Made by a program: the position numbers and the translations under genes. The notes under the pieces were generated by a model. The model was given only the letters and a program-made list of their open reading frames with translations, had not been told where the DNA came from and searched no databases. Positions 24,264-32,563 of a DNA stretch of 64,000 nt are shown here, in pieces. Every line of letters starts with the position of its first letter. Positions within the stretch are counted from its first letter, which is position 1. The DNA is from Granulicella pectinivorans (GTDB lineage: Bacteria > Acidobacteriota > Terriglobia > Terriglobales > Acidobacteriaceae), in the NCBI RefSeq assembly GCF_900114625.1, contig NZ_FOZL01000001.1, forward strand, positions 4,092,001-4,156,000, read 5' to 3'.

Positions 24264-25187
24264 GTGTCCACGTCCACGCAAAGTCGGATCTCGGTACTGC
24301 GCAACGACCGGCTCGTTCCGCTGATCCCGGAGACGCGGACTGTGTCTCCAGCGCGGGTTCAGCCGTGGCGGAATATCCTGCTCGAAAGCCACACGGTTGG
24401 GGACATCGAGATCCCTGAGCACGATCACCATGAGTTCTGCATGCACCTTCAACTGGAGGGCGAAACAGAGCTGGAGTGGTGGACCGGAGGCCGCCATGGC
24501 CTGGAGCGTACTGGTCCCGGATCGTTCATCCTTTTGCCCGCCGGGACACGCGACCGCCTGCGGTGGCAAGGCACGTCACGACGCCTCGTTCTTTCGGTGG
24601 GCGCGGAAGCATTCCAACGGGCGGTCGGAGAAGATCGATCGCTTCCTGCCATGGAGTTCAGGGATCAGTGGTCTTTGCGCGATCCTGGCTTACGGCATCT
24701 AGTGACCGAGATGGGACGCGAGGCCAAGGAGGGCTGGCCGCTCAATAGCCTCTATGCCGATCTTCTGGGCATGAGGCTTTCCGCATACCTTATGGGCCGG
24801 TACGCCGCGACGTCCATTGCCAGTCCCCCTTTCAAAGGGGGTCTGCCTGTGATCCAACTGCGGCGGGCGATGGAATATCTCACGGAAAATCTCCATCGCG
24901 ACGTTCGGCTCGATGAGGTCGCCCAGCAACTCGGAATCAGCGCTTTTCACTTCGCTCACCTGTTCAAAGGGAGCCTTGGACAGTCGCCCTACCAATATCT
25001 GCAGGACCAGCGCATCGCGCGCGCCAGACAGCTTCTATCCGGCTCTGCTCTTTCGGTGGAAGAGATCGCCCTTTCGACGGGCTGGAACTCTTCCGTGAAC
25101 TTCGTGCGAGCCTTCCGGCAGAGGGTGGGCCGGAGTCCGGGCGCGTGGAGAAAAGACCACGGCCATTCCAGCAGCCCTTTGGACTAG
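24264..25187 (+). CDS. AraC-family transcriptional regulator
   Basis: This protein of about 307 residues has an N-terminal cupin-like sensor domain (ESHTVGDIEIPEHDHHEFCMHL, with clustered His as in metal- or ligand-binding cupins) and a C-terminal double helix-turn-helix. The latter shows LDEVAQQLGISAFHFAHLFK and FKGSLGQSPYQYLQDQRIARAR, and VEEIALSTGWNSSVNFVRAFR for the second helix-turn-helix. A GTG is used as start; a TTG nine codons earlier is equally possible, and GGGAGG lies nearer that one. Its stop overlaps the glcF stop on the other strand (shared CTAG), so the two units converge without a gap. It is a candidate regulator of glcDEF or of the glycerate kinase, by position only. Confidence 0.85.
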   Translation: MSTSTQSRISVLRNDRLVPLIPETRTVSPARVQPWRNILLESHTVGDIEIPEHDHHEFCMHLQLEGETELEWWTGGRHGLERTGPGSFILLPAGTRDRLRWQGTSRRLVLSVGAEAFQRAVGEDRSLPAMEFRDQWSLRDPGLRHLVTEMGREAKEGWPLNSLYADLLGMRLSAYLMGRYAATSIASPPFKGGLPVIQLRRAMEYLTENLHRDVRLDEVAQQLGISAFHFAHLFKGSLGQSPYQYLQDQRIARARQLLSGSALSVEEIALSTGWNSSVNFVRAFRQRVGRSPGAWRKDHGHSSSPLD

Positions 25188-26530
25188 CGTGACCTTCTCA
25201 GCAGCTCTTCGGGAGAAAGATTCCGGATCGAGGCATCGAGCAGCTCCACCATGTGGAACGTGGGCATCGTCTGCTTTCCCTGTCGCCGCAGCCCGCTCAT
25301 CAGTTGCAGGAGGCAACCGGGATTCGCGGAGACCACCACGCTCGCGTTGGTGGCCAGTAGATTCTTTACCTTTCGGTCACCCAGTATGTTCGCCGCCTCC
25401 GGGTGCAACAGGTTGTATACGCCTGCCGAGCCGCAACAGAGGTCGGCCTCCGCAACGGTCGCCACTTCGAGGCCGGGAATGGCGGCGAGTACATCGCGCG
25501 GCTGTTGATAGATGGACTGCGCATGCCGCAGATGACACGCATCGTGATACGCGACGTGCATGGGCAGCGCGTGCCGGGGAGCCTGGGGTGGGAGTTCGGC
25601 AAGTATTTCCGAGATGTCACGGCACCTCGCACTGAACGCAGCGGCTCGCGCTGCCCACGCGGGGTCGTCGCGCAACATGTGGCCATAGTCCTTCATGGTC
25701 GAGCCACAGCCCGCCGCGTTGACGACGATGGTGTCGACCTCGGCATGCTCGAAGGCCGCGATCAACTGCCGTGCCATCGCGGCGGCGTCTTTCTCCAGCC
25801 CGGAGTGGACCATCAACGCACCGCAACATGCCTGATCCTGCGGGATGACCACCTCGCATCCCTCCGCTGCCAGCACGCGGGCAGTCGCCTGGTTGACATG
25901 CGAGAAGAACACCTGCTGGACACAGCCGGAGAGCATCCCCACACGTCTCCGCGGTCGATCCGCAGAGACTCTTGCGGGCATCCTTCGCAAGAGTGTGGCC
26001 GGCACACGGGGCAGGAGCGCCTCCATCGCTGCCATGCGCTCAGGCAGACGCTGCAGGACACCGGACTTTCGGACAAGGCTCTGCAACCCGGAGCGCTGAT
26101 ACACGAGCATGGGCAATGCGAGGACCCTCAGGCGCGTTGCATAGGGGAAGGTCGCGAAGAGCATCCTACGGAATAGACTATCGGCACTCGAACGCGGAAT
26201 GTTTCGCTCTACCTGTGCGCGGGTATCTTCGATCAGTTTGCCGTACTGGACGCCCGATGGACAGGCCGTCATGCACGCCATGCAGCCGAGGCAGTTATCC
26301 ATGTGCCGCTGGAAGATATGGTCCAGCGTGGCTTCGCCCTGCGCAACCTTGTTCATCATGTAGATGCGACCGCGTGGCGAATCCATCTCCTCACCCCATA
26401 GCACGTACGTCGGGCACGCAGGAAGGCAGAATCCGCAGTGGACGCAATCGTCGATCAGCGCCTTCTCTGGCGGATGATGGGCGTCAAAATTGGATGCGCC
26501 GGGCAGGCCAACCTGAACGAGCTCACTCAT
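25184..26530 (-). CDS. glcF: Glycolate oxidase iron-sulfur subunit GlcF
   Basis: GlcF passes electrons from the flavin subunits of glycolate dehydrogenase towards the respiratory chain. The 448-residue protein has two [4Fe-4S] motifs, DDCVHCGFCLPACPTY near residue 27 and NCLGCMACMTACPSG near 78, and two CCG domains (DQACCGALMVHSG and ADLCCGSAGVYN). The start is the ATG that overlaps the glcE stop (TGATG). Order glcD-glcE-glcF and the short gaps show one operon. Confidence 0.93.
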   Translation of the reverse strand: MSELVQVGLPGASNFDAHHPPEKALIDDCVHCGFCLPACPTYVLWGEEMDSPRGRIYMMNKVAQGEATLDHIFQRHMDNCLGCMACMTACPSGVQYGKLIEDTRAQVERNIPRSSADSLFRRMLFATFPYATRLRVLALPMLVYQRSGLQSLVRKSGVLQRLPERMAAMEALLPRVPATLLRRMPARVSADRPRRRVGMLSGCVQQVFFSHVNQATARVLAAEGCEVVIPQDQACCGALMVHSGLEKDAAAMARQLIAAFEHAEVDTIVVNAAGCGSTMKDYGHMLRDDPAWAARAAAFSARCRDISEILAELPPQAPRHALPMHVAYHDACHLRHAQSIYQQPRDVLAAIPGLEVATVAEADLCCGSAGVYNLLHPEAANILGDRKVKNLLATNASVVVSANPGCLLQLMSGLRRQGKQTMPTFHMVELLDASIRNLSPEELLRRSR

Positions 26531-27735
26531 CAGAGTCCTCCGAGAAATCTGCCGCGATTGAGAGTTCGTTTGGGATCGAAGTTTTCCTTCACGGCTCGCA
26601 TGACCGGAAAGCTGGACGGGAGTGTGCCCCATCGATCGAGAACCGCTTCCCCGGCTGCGATAAGGACCGTCAGCGAGCCTCCCGCGGCTTCGAGTTGGGC
26701 ACGCAGATGCGTCAGATGGCGCACGTCAGGGTTGTTCGGAAAGCTGACTGTCAGGATGCCCGTCGCCTGCGCAACCACGCTTCCGCCAAGGTCGTGCATC
26801 GCCTGCACCGTACGGCCAATCGCGCTGGGTAACAACGTCGCTTTCACCACGAAACGGGCACCGGCAAATAAGTTCTCGCGCGCGGCCCACGCTCCGGCGT
26901 GCGAGGGTTCGGTCTTCAGTCCCGTGCTCTCTGCCATCGCGATCACTCCATCCTGTTGCGTGGACGCGACCTCCGGCAAGGCAGCGAGCCGTACATCCAG
27001 AGCGAATGCTTGCTTGTGCGCACGGAGTTGCATGGATTGCACACTGAAGTGCGCGTCCAGCAGACGCAGCAGCAGATCGTTCAGCGGCTCCGCACTGGCT
27101 GCTAAAACCGTGATGCTGCTGCTGTGGCGTGCGATGGAGTGCAGGCGGAACGTGACCTCCGTGATAAGAGCAAGCGTACCGAAGGATCCGCACAGAAGCT
27201 TCGGAAGATCGTAGCCTGCGACGTTCTTGACGACCTTACCGCCGCTGCGTGCGACGGTGCCGTCGGCGAGTACGATCGTCATACCGATGACCAGATCGCG
27301 CAGTCCGCCGTACCGCAGGCGAAGGCTGCCGGAATCGTTGGCACCAAGCACGCCACCGACGGTCGCGCGCTCCGGCCACAGAGGATCGAGCGCGACGTGC
27401 TGGCCATGCTGTGCAAGCGTCGACTGCATGGACTGCCAGCCACATCCAGCATCCACACTGCAGGTCATATCCTGCCATGTGTGTTCACGCACCTGATTCA
27501 TGCGCGAGGTACGAAGCCGTATCTCGGCCGGCGCCTCATCCAGCCATGGGGACTTGGTCCCGGCCCCCTCGATGCAGACCACCAGACCCTTCTCATTGGC
27601 GTAGCGAAGGAGATGCGCGGCCTGTTGAGCGTCTGCCGGCGCAACGGAACAGGCACTGCCGGTCGCTTCGACGTGTTCAAGACCAGCAATCGACGCGGCG
27701 TATTCCATCACACTTTGTTGCGATATCGAGGTCAT
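26530..27735 (-). CDS. glcE: Glycolate oxidase FAD-binding subunit GlcE
   Basis: GlcE is the smaller FAD-domain subunit of glycolate dehydrogenase. The 401-residue protein has the PCMH-type FAD-binding features EGAGTKSPWLDEAP (loop), PLWPERATVGGVLGANDSGSLRLRYGG and RSGGKVVKNVAGYDLPKLLCGSFG, all typical of GlcE. The C terminus VKENFDPKRTLNRGRF is the family-typical tail. It lies 19 bases after glcD and overlaps glcF by one base. Confidence 0.92.
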   Translation of the reverse strand: MTSISQQSVMEYAASIAGLEHVEATGSACSVAPADAQQAAHLLRYANEKGLVVCIEGAGTKSPWLDEAPAEIRLRTSRMNQVREHTWQDMTCSVDAGCGWQSMQSTLAQHGQHVALDPLWPERATVGGVLGANDSGSLRLRYGGLRDLVIGMTIVLADGTVARSGGKVVKNVAGYDLPKLLCGSFGTLALITEVTFRLHSIARHSSSITVLAASAEPLNDLLLRLLDAHFSVQSMQLRAHKQAFALDVRLAALPEVASTQQDGVIAMAESTGLKTEPSHAGAWAARENLFAGARFVVKATLLPSAIGRTVQAMHDLGGSVVAQATGILTVSFPNNPDVRHLTHLRAQLEAAGGSLTVLIAAGEAVLDRWGTLPSSFPVMRAVKENFDPKRTLNRGRFLGGL

Positions 27736-27754
27736 CTTCTACGATTCGTTCCTG

Positions 27755-29227
27755 TCAAAAATATTCAGCGATACCCGCAGTCTCAAGCGGATGCGGGGTA
27801 TACGGTCCGGTCTTTTCACCGCAGAGTCTGGGGCGAGGAAAGAGCTTGTCTGGGTTCGAGATGTTCTCCGGATCGAAGGCGTGGCGAACACGGTGCATCG
27901 TGGAGAGATCAGGTTCGGCATACATGTAGCCCATCGATTCCTGCTTCTCGCGTCCTACGCCGTGCTCGCCGGTGATGGAACCACCAAGATCGACGCAGAC
28001 CCGCAGAATGCCGAGCGAAAGGTTCACGGCAATCTGTTCCTGGCCGGGGATCGATGCGTCGTAAAGCACGATGGGATGCAGGTTGCCATCGCCGGCATGA
28101 AACACGTTGGTGACCTGCAGTCCTACTTCCTGGGACATCTGTGCGATTCTGTCGAGGACCTCGGGCAGCCTGGTGCGCGGGATGACGCCATCCTGCACGA
28201 TGTAGTTCGGCGCTAACCTTCCGGCGGCGGCGAATGCAGCCTTGCGTCCCTTCCACACCAGCATGCGTTCGCGTTCGGTGTGCGCCAGCCGGTCTTCCCA
28301 CGCGCCATTGTCCCGGCAAAGCTGGCGAACCTGGTCCATCTGGAGCGCGACCTCCGCTGCAGGGCCGTCCAGTTCAATCAACAACAGTGCTTCGCACACA
28401 GGGTAGTTCGGATGCACGGCCGCTTCGGCGGACTGGATTGAGAGCCGGTCCATGATCTCCATGGCTGCGGGAAGAATCGCCGCCGCGATGATATCGGAGA
28501 CTGTTTGACCTGCGCACGCGATGCTGTCGAAGGCAGCCAACAATACTTGAACCGTTTCGGGCTTCTTGACGATGCGCAACGTGATCTCCGTCGCCACGCC
28601 GAGTGTGCCCTCCGAACCAACAAAGACACCAAGGAGATCGTACCCTGGGGCATCCAGCGTGGGAGCCCCCAGATGCACCTTCTCACCGGTCGGCAGCACG
28701 ACCTCGAGCCCAAGCACATGGGTGGTGGTGAAGCCGTACTTGAGGCAGTGCGCTCCGCCCGCATTCTCTGCCACGTTCCCGCCAATGGTACACACGCTCT
28801 GCGATGATGGATCTGGAGCATAGAAGTACCCGTGCGGTGCGACACGCGCGGTCAGGTGATTGTTGATCACACCTGGTTGGACGGTCATGCGCTGATTGAC
28901 GAGATCGACGTTGAGGATCTCAGTCATGCGCGCGAAACTGATGACAATACCGCCCTCCGCTGGGAGCGCGCCACCCGAAAGACCTGTGCCGGCACCACGC
29001 GCGACGAACGCAATTTTATGGCGAGCGCACGTTTGTACAACCGCCTGCACCTGAGCCGTGGAACGCGGCAACACAACCGCAGAGGGCAGCGTGCGTATGG
29101 CTGTCAACCCATCGCATTCGTACGTCTGGAGTTGGCTGCGTTCCACAAGCAACCCATCACGCCCCACAGCCGCTTCCAATTCTGCGAGTATGACAGCGGG
29201 AAGTAATGCGTGGTCTTGCGTCTTCAT
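27755..29227 (-). CDS. glcD: Glycolate oxidase subunit GlcD (FAD-linked oxidase)
   Basis: GlcD is the catalytic flavoprotein that oxidises glycolate (and D-lactate in some relatives) to glyoxylate. The 490-residue protein has the PCMH FAD domain with VARGAGTGLSGGALP and VCTIGGNVAENAGGAHCLKYG, and an FAD_oxidase_C domain ending in GEHGVGREKQ and AFDPENISNPDKLFPRP. The start is the ATG before KTQDHALLPA; the upstream extension of the frame has no domain. It is the first gene of glcDEF. A D-lactate dehydrogenase of the same family is excluded by the presence of glcE and glcF. Confidence 0.92.
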   Translation of the reverse strand: MKTQDHALLPAVILAELEAAVGRDGLLVERSQLQTYECDGLTAIRTLPSAVVLPRSTAQVQAVVQTCARHKIAFVARGAGTGLSGGALPAEGGIVISFARMTEILNVDLVNQRMTVQPGVINNHLTARVAPHGYFYAPDPSSQSVCTIGGNVAENAGGAHCLKYGFTTTHVLGLEVVLPTGEKVHLGAPTLDAPGYDLLGVFVGSEGTLGVATEITLRIVKKPETVQVLLAAFDSIACAGQTVSDIIAAAILPAAMEIMDRLSIQSAEAAVHPNYPVCEALLLIELDGPAAEVALQMDQVRQLCRDNGAWEDRLAHTERERMLVWKGRKAAFAAAGRLAPNYIVQDGVIPRTRLPEVLDRIAQMSQEVGLQVTNVFHAGDGNLHPIVLYDASIPGQEQIAVNLSLGILRVCVDLGGSITGEHGVGREKQESMGYMYAEPDLSTMHRVRHAFDPENISNPDKLFPRPRLCGEKTGPYTPHPLETAGIAEYF

Positions 29228-29540
29228 GGATTGCTCCCTGGCTATTCGGTGTATTCCGTACATGCGCCAATCAGCCGGCTGAACCGCTTCGGCGGCTTCA
29301 CGCGCATCTCGCAAACGTCGGATCATTGTACCGATGGGGAGTTTCTTCTGTCATGGAAGCGGCCTGCTGTGCGCGAAAGCGGCACATGCAGGGTGGGACG
29401 TCCATGAAGAACGCGCCTTCCATATCCATGGAAACCAGCCATCCGGGCGGTCGGTGACATGGACTCCCCCCGGATGCCAGAACCATCAAGCCTTGAGGAC
29501 TAGAAGGCCAAGATGAGCGAACCGGTGGCGAGGATCCGAT
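29228..29540. other. Intergenic region upstream of glcDEF
   Basis: No gene is supported here. It should hold the glcDEF promoter. One hairpin stands out, TGTGC-GCGAAAGCG-GCACA at 29368-29386, able to form a stem capped by a GAAA loop. Its half-sites resemble the Crp-like sites further right, but the spacing is three bases too long, so I do not count it among them. Confidence 0.5.
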
Positions 29541-30101
29541 TTAGTACAGGCCGACAGCGTGTTCTCCAGCGGGAAGGTCGTGGGCACTGCGCACATCTCC
29601 GGCAACCGATTCCAGTCGTTTGCTTGGGTCGCTCTCTGAGCTGGCACGCACGTAGCGGACTCGCTTACCTGCAGCAAGAAACAAGACCCGGTGGTCCGCT
29701 GGTCCGCGAGGTATTCCGATTCCACGCGAGAGTTGATACAGAGTTTCGAGTAACACCTCTGGCCGGCAATGCTCCCCGATCGCGATATCGTAGCGACTCT
29801 CATCCAGATATTCCATTGCATTTCCAATGATGAGAATTCGGGCGTGTGGCCAATGAGTGCGCACATTGGCCGTCAAGGAGGCGAGCAGCTTCTTGCCCAA
29901 ACTATGGCTCAGTACCGCCATGTTGACATGAACACCTTCATATTTCGCTGGCGGCACGCTGCTTTCCACGATAGCTACATAGTCTTCGGCAGCGGCTAGC
30001 AACAGGGCGCGAGACGCTAGCAATCCAGGATTCGGTTCGACGACCAAAGTGCCTGACGGCAGGAGCACGTATGACTTAGGAAACGCGTTTTGCATCTGCA
30101 T
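29541..30101 (-). CDS. Degenerate receiver-like protein
   Basis: This protein of about 186 residues shows a pattern like a response-regulator receiver domain: TLVVEPNPGLLASRALLL for the first strand and helix, NMAVLSHSL for the strand that normally ends in the phospho-acceptor Asp (here Ser/His), ARILIIGNAMEY, and DIAIGEHCRPEVLLETLYQL for the last helix. The acidic pocket is largely missing (Glu-Pro in place of Asp-Asp), so normal phosphotransfer is unlikely. The C-terminal 50 residues are basic and then Asp/Glu-rich with no DNA-binding domain. An in-frame GTG 12 codons upstream is another possible start. It shares a Crp-like site with the divergent small gene. Confidence 0.6.
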   Translation of the reverse strand: MQMQNAFPKSYVLLPSGTLVVEPNPGLLASRALLLAAAEDYVAIVESSVPPAKYEGVHVNMAVLSHSLGKKLLASLTANVRTHWPHARILIIGNAMEYLDESRYDIAIGEHCRPEVLLETLYQLSRGIGIPRGPADHRVLFLAAGKRVRYVRASSESDPSKRLESVAGDVRSAHDLPAGEHAVGLY

Positions 30102-30198
30102 GGAACCCGCCTGACCTGTACCGAGATGGATGGACACCCCAGCGAGACGAGAAACAGGGAGCCCAAATATGATTCTGCTCTCGGTGCGTTGGACAGGC

Positions 30199-30214
30199 TG
30201 TGTCCGATTGCACA
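30199..30214. promoter_or_regulatory. Crp-like operator, TGTGTCCGATTGCACA
   Basis: The arms GCTGTG and CACAGC (30197-30216 in full) are perfect inverted repeats around an eight-base spacer, the geometry of Crp-family sites (TGTGA-N6-TCACA). It lies 98 bases upstream of the receiver-like gene and 77 bases upstream of the divergent small gene. It matches the site before mtrA in 15 of 16 bases. Confidence 0.6.
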
Positions 30215-30290
30215 GCGCATGCGGGACCGAAGTGAAAGCCTAAGCGAAGCAATGCTCCGATGCAATCCTAGAGTATGAGGTAGACCAATC

Positions 30291-30530
30291 ATGACACTCC
30301 CTTGCAGTGGGACCGAAGAAACACGGGACGATCAAGCGCTTCAAGAAGTGCAACACGACCGGCTACGGCTCAAAGAACTTCTCACTGAGAAGCAGAGCAT
30401 TGAGAGCAATATGTCACATCAAGGGTTCCGCGACGCCAGTTCCCGCAATCGGCTCTGCGAAGAGATCGCCGCACTCGACGACACAGTGAAGCGTGAAGCA
30501 TGGAAGATCGCTGACGGTCAGCACCGATGA
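30291..30530 (+). CDS. Small helical protein, unknown
   Basis: A 79-residue, highly charged frame starts at an ATG with GAGGT nine bases upstream. It is predicted mostly helical (QALQEVQHDRLRLKELLTEK and RLCEEIAALDDTVKREAWKI), perhaps a short coiled coil, with no signal peptide or membrane helix. It ends four bases before the convergent membrane-protein gene. The neighbouring Crp-like site supports a transcript here. I know no family for it; it could be a false frame, but composition and ribosome-binding site favour a gene. Confidence 0.45.
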   Translation: MTLPCSGTEETRDDQALQEVQHDRLRLKELLTEKQSIESNMSHQGFRDASSRNRLCEEIAALDDTVKREAWKIADGQHR

Positions 30531-30534
30531 TGGC

Positions 30535-31188
30535 CTAGCCTTCCGACTGGTGAGCTGCCACCCCTGAGATGCCGAGCGTTAGAGAGGTGGGGGCTTGACA
30601 TCGGTGAAGGCAGAAAGCGAACAAAAGCATGCTCAAGCCATAAAAAAGCTCAAACGCAGCCAGCCACTCGGTTGCGCTTCGCGTTGCGGCGTAGCGATTG
30701 CCTAAGAACAAGGTTCCAACACACAAGGATAGAAGACCCGCCGAGGCGAGGAGCAGTCCATAGAGTCTATTCGCGCGCAGCTTGTAAGCGAGAACTGCGA
30801 GGAAGCAACCGGTCCCAAACGCATGCAAACCCGCTAGCCACGCCAGTGACACGGAAGACATGATCAAGGTAAAACCAATGTAGGTCCCCAACGCTGTGGT
30901 GAAGATACACTCGGCGAGGAGGACTTTCCAGAGACCTATCCGATGCTCAGCGGCATAGCCGGCGGCCACCCCGAGCAGAACTCCGTTCCCGAGGATGTAG
31001 AAGCCAAGCAGCATGCCCAGTGCCACGAACATGATGGGATCCAGGAAGATACTCCCGAAGAGACTCCCGGTGTAAAGAAGGACGGCAGAAAAAAGGATAG
31101 CGAGACCTCCGCGTGCCGCGAAGGCCCACCAGAAAATTCCAAGTCTCTTCATCGGCATCTCAAAAGCAAGATCGATCATGTGCAGCAT
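30535..31188 (-). CDS. Six-helix membrane protein, HdeD/DUF308-like
   Basis: This 217-residue inner-membrane protein has six predicted helices (starting near residues 17, 50, 85, 112, 140 and 170) with short loops, a size and spacing like HdeD-type DUF308 proteins linked to acid and general stress. Segments such as GFYILGNGVLLGVAAGYAAEH and CVGTLFLGNRYAA fit this pattern, but the family call is tentative. It follows the universal stress protein gene by 15 bases on the same strand, so the two probably share a transcript. Confidence 0.65.
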   Translation of the reverse strand: MLHMIDLAFEMPMKRLGIFWWAFAARGGLAILFSAVLLYTGSLFGSIFLDPIMFVALGMLLGFYILGNGVLLGVAAGYAAEHRIGLWKVLLAECIFTTALGTYIGFTLIMSSVSLAWLAGLHAFGTGCFLAVLAYKLRANRLYGLLLASAGLLSLCVGTLFLGNRYAATRSATEWLAAFELFYGLSMLLFAFCLHRCQAPTSLTLGISGVAAHQSEG

Positions 31189-31203
31189 CCTCAGGACTGA
31201 AGA

Positions 31204-31710
31204 CTACGATTCCGTTTCGGTCTCATCTACACCTGGCTTTGCACTGCGGAGAAGCAGCACTGGACACTGGGCGAGTTTAAGGATCTTCTCGGCGGTCGAT
31301 CCGAAGATCATCGGGCGCCAACCAGACATACCGTGGGTGGAGATCACCATCAAGTCAGTTCCCTCACGCTGCTCCACCATCAAGACTGGGGCCACGATAT
31401 CGTTACCCACCTCGACACCAAAGTTCGCTTCGATGCCCAAGGACGTGAGAACAGATGCCATCTCGCTGAGCCTGTTATTCGCCTGCATGATAGCTGTCTC
31501 GAGAAACTCCTCAGCAGGATAAAACGTTGTCGGAAACTCAACTCCCGTCGTGATGGGGATCATGGGTATCGCATGCAGCAGATAGATCTCGGCGTGAAAA
31601 TGCTGCGCCAAGCCAGTGGCTGTGTTTAGAGCTGCCTGCGAGGAAACACTGAAGTCGATTGGAACGAGAATCTTCGTGGGGGCAAAGTGAATTGCAAGTG
31701 TGTCAGGCAT
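31204..31710 (-). CDS. Universal stress protein (UspA family)
   Basis: This 168-residue single-domain protein has the UspA fold: KILVPIDFSVSSQAALNTA at the N terminus, a central Asp strand, and the ATP-binding G-2x-G-9x-G-S/T motif as STHGMSGWRPMIFGSTAEKI near residue 130, ending with CPVLLLRSA. The complete motif suggests an ATP-binding type. It is divergent from the BaeRF-like gene, with two Crp-like sites in the shared promoter region. Its exact role is unknown; family members act in starvation, low oxygen and stress survival. Confidence 0.9.
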   Translation of the reverse strand: MPDTLAIHFAPTKILVPIDFSVSSQAALNTATGLAQHFHAEIYLLHAIPMIPITTGVEFPTTFYPAEEFLETAIMQANNRLSEMASVLTSLGIEANFGVEVGNDIVAPVLMVEQREGTDLMVISTHGMSGWRPMIFGSTAEKILKLAQCPVLLLRSAKPGVDETETES

Positions 31711-31778
31711 GAGTTCTCCTTGGTTCGACCTGTCCGGTGATCCGCGTCTCCATCGTCCTCTCTCTCGAGAGAAGCCGC

Positions 31779-31794
31779 TGTGCGCTTTTGCTCA
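31779..31794. promoter_or_regulatory. Crp-like operator, TGTGCGCTTTTGCTCA
   Basis: It has the 5-6-5 layout TGTGC-N6-GCTCA. It differs by one base from the site in the hydrogenase/cytochrome divergent promoter. It lies 69 bases upstream of the usp start and about 75 bases upstream of the BaeRF-like start. Confidence 0.55.
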
Positions 31795-31819
31795 AGCGCT
31801 CGACAATGCGGCATGGGCG

Positions 31820-31835
31820 TGAGCAAAGCGACACA
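31820..31835. promoter_or_regulatory. Crp-like operator, TGAGCAAAGCGACACA
   Basis: This second copy in the usp/BaeRF promoter lies in the opposite orientation, with half-sites TGAGC and ACACA around six bases. Its centre is about 41 bases from that of the first copy, close to four helical turns, which would put both on one face of the DNA. Confidence 0.5.
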
Positions 31836-31868
31836 GCTTGCTTGTCGCCCTGCTGCCATGCTCAGGGA

Positions 31869-32552
31869 ATGAGCCTGCATCTTCGCCATGACCTTGCATT
31901 ACTGCACCAGAGCCTACTTAGCGGGAAACTGCCGCGCAACCTTAGCTGGAATGAAGCGGTTGAGCTAGTCTCCCAGCTCGGTGAGGTCCAACCACGCAAC
32001 AGCGACGAGTTCGTTTTTCTCGTGGGAACACAGAGGACCTTCTTCAAGCGTCCTCATACACATGAGTTGGCCGTTGAAGAAGTCGCAAGACTCCGCAAGT
32101 TCCTGCGTGATGCAGGCCCAGAGGTTACAGAGGATGCATCCGCGCAGCCCTGCCGCATGATCGTCGTCATCGATCATCATGCTGCGCATCTTTACCAAGA
32201 TTTCAACAGGTCCCTCCCTGTCGATGAAAAGACACTTCATCCCTATGATCCCTTCGGGTTTCACCATCACCTCATCCATCGCAAGGAGGCCCACTACAAG
32301 GGCGAACGCGTTCCGGAAGAGATATCGTTCTACGAGGATATTGCGAAAGAACTGCTGCCTGCCGATGAGATCGTGATGATCGGCCATGGCACAGGCAAAA
32401 GTAGCGCTGTTGAATTCCTTATCGAATATTTGAAGAGCCATTACCACGCCGTGGCGCGACACATCATCGCGACGGAAACGGTCGATCTGTCGGCATTGAC
32501 CCAGCCCGAGATCGAAGTCATTGCAAAGCGACATATGATTGCGGTTGTCTAG
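31869..32552 (+). CDS. BaeRF-like protein (bacterial archaeo-eukaryotic release factor family)
   Basis: This 227-residue protein has a helical N-terminal part and a C-terminal eRF1-domain-like part with MIVVIDHHAAHLYQDF, HPYDPFGFHHHL, EEISFYEDIAKELLPADEIVMIG and GHGTGKSSAVEFLIEYLK. These match what I know of the BaeRF (host-attachment-protein-like) group, which is predicted to act at stalled or hibernating ribosomes. The ATG is preceded by a weak CAGGG. The next gene, a DsbA-like protein, follows after 11 bases, so they likely form an operon. The function is a family-level prediction. Confidence 0.65.
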   Translation: MSLHLRHDLALLHQSLLSGKLPRNLSWNEAVELVSQLGEVQPRNSDEFVFLVGTQRTFFKRPHTHELAVEEVARLRKFLRDAGPEVTEDASAQPCRMIVVIDHHAAHLYQDFNRSLPVDEKTLHPYDPFGFHHHLIHRKEAHYKGERVPEEISFYEDIAKELLPADEIVMIGHGTGKSSAVEFLIEYLKSHYHAVARHIIATETVDLSALTQPEIEVIAKRHMIAVV

Positions 32553-32563
32553 GAGACATCAAT

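Noticed and set aside
29368..29386. TGTGC/GCACA inverted repeat upstream of glcD as a Crp-like site
   Set aside because: The spacer is nine bases rather than six, and the sequence fits a GAAA-capped hairpin better.
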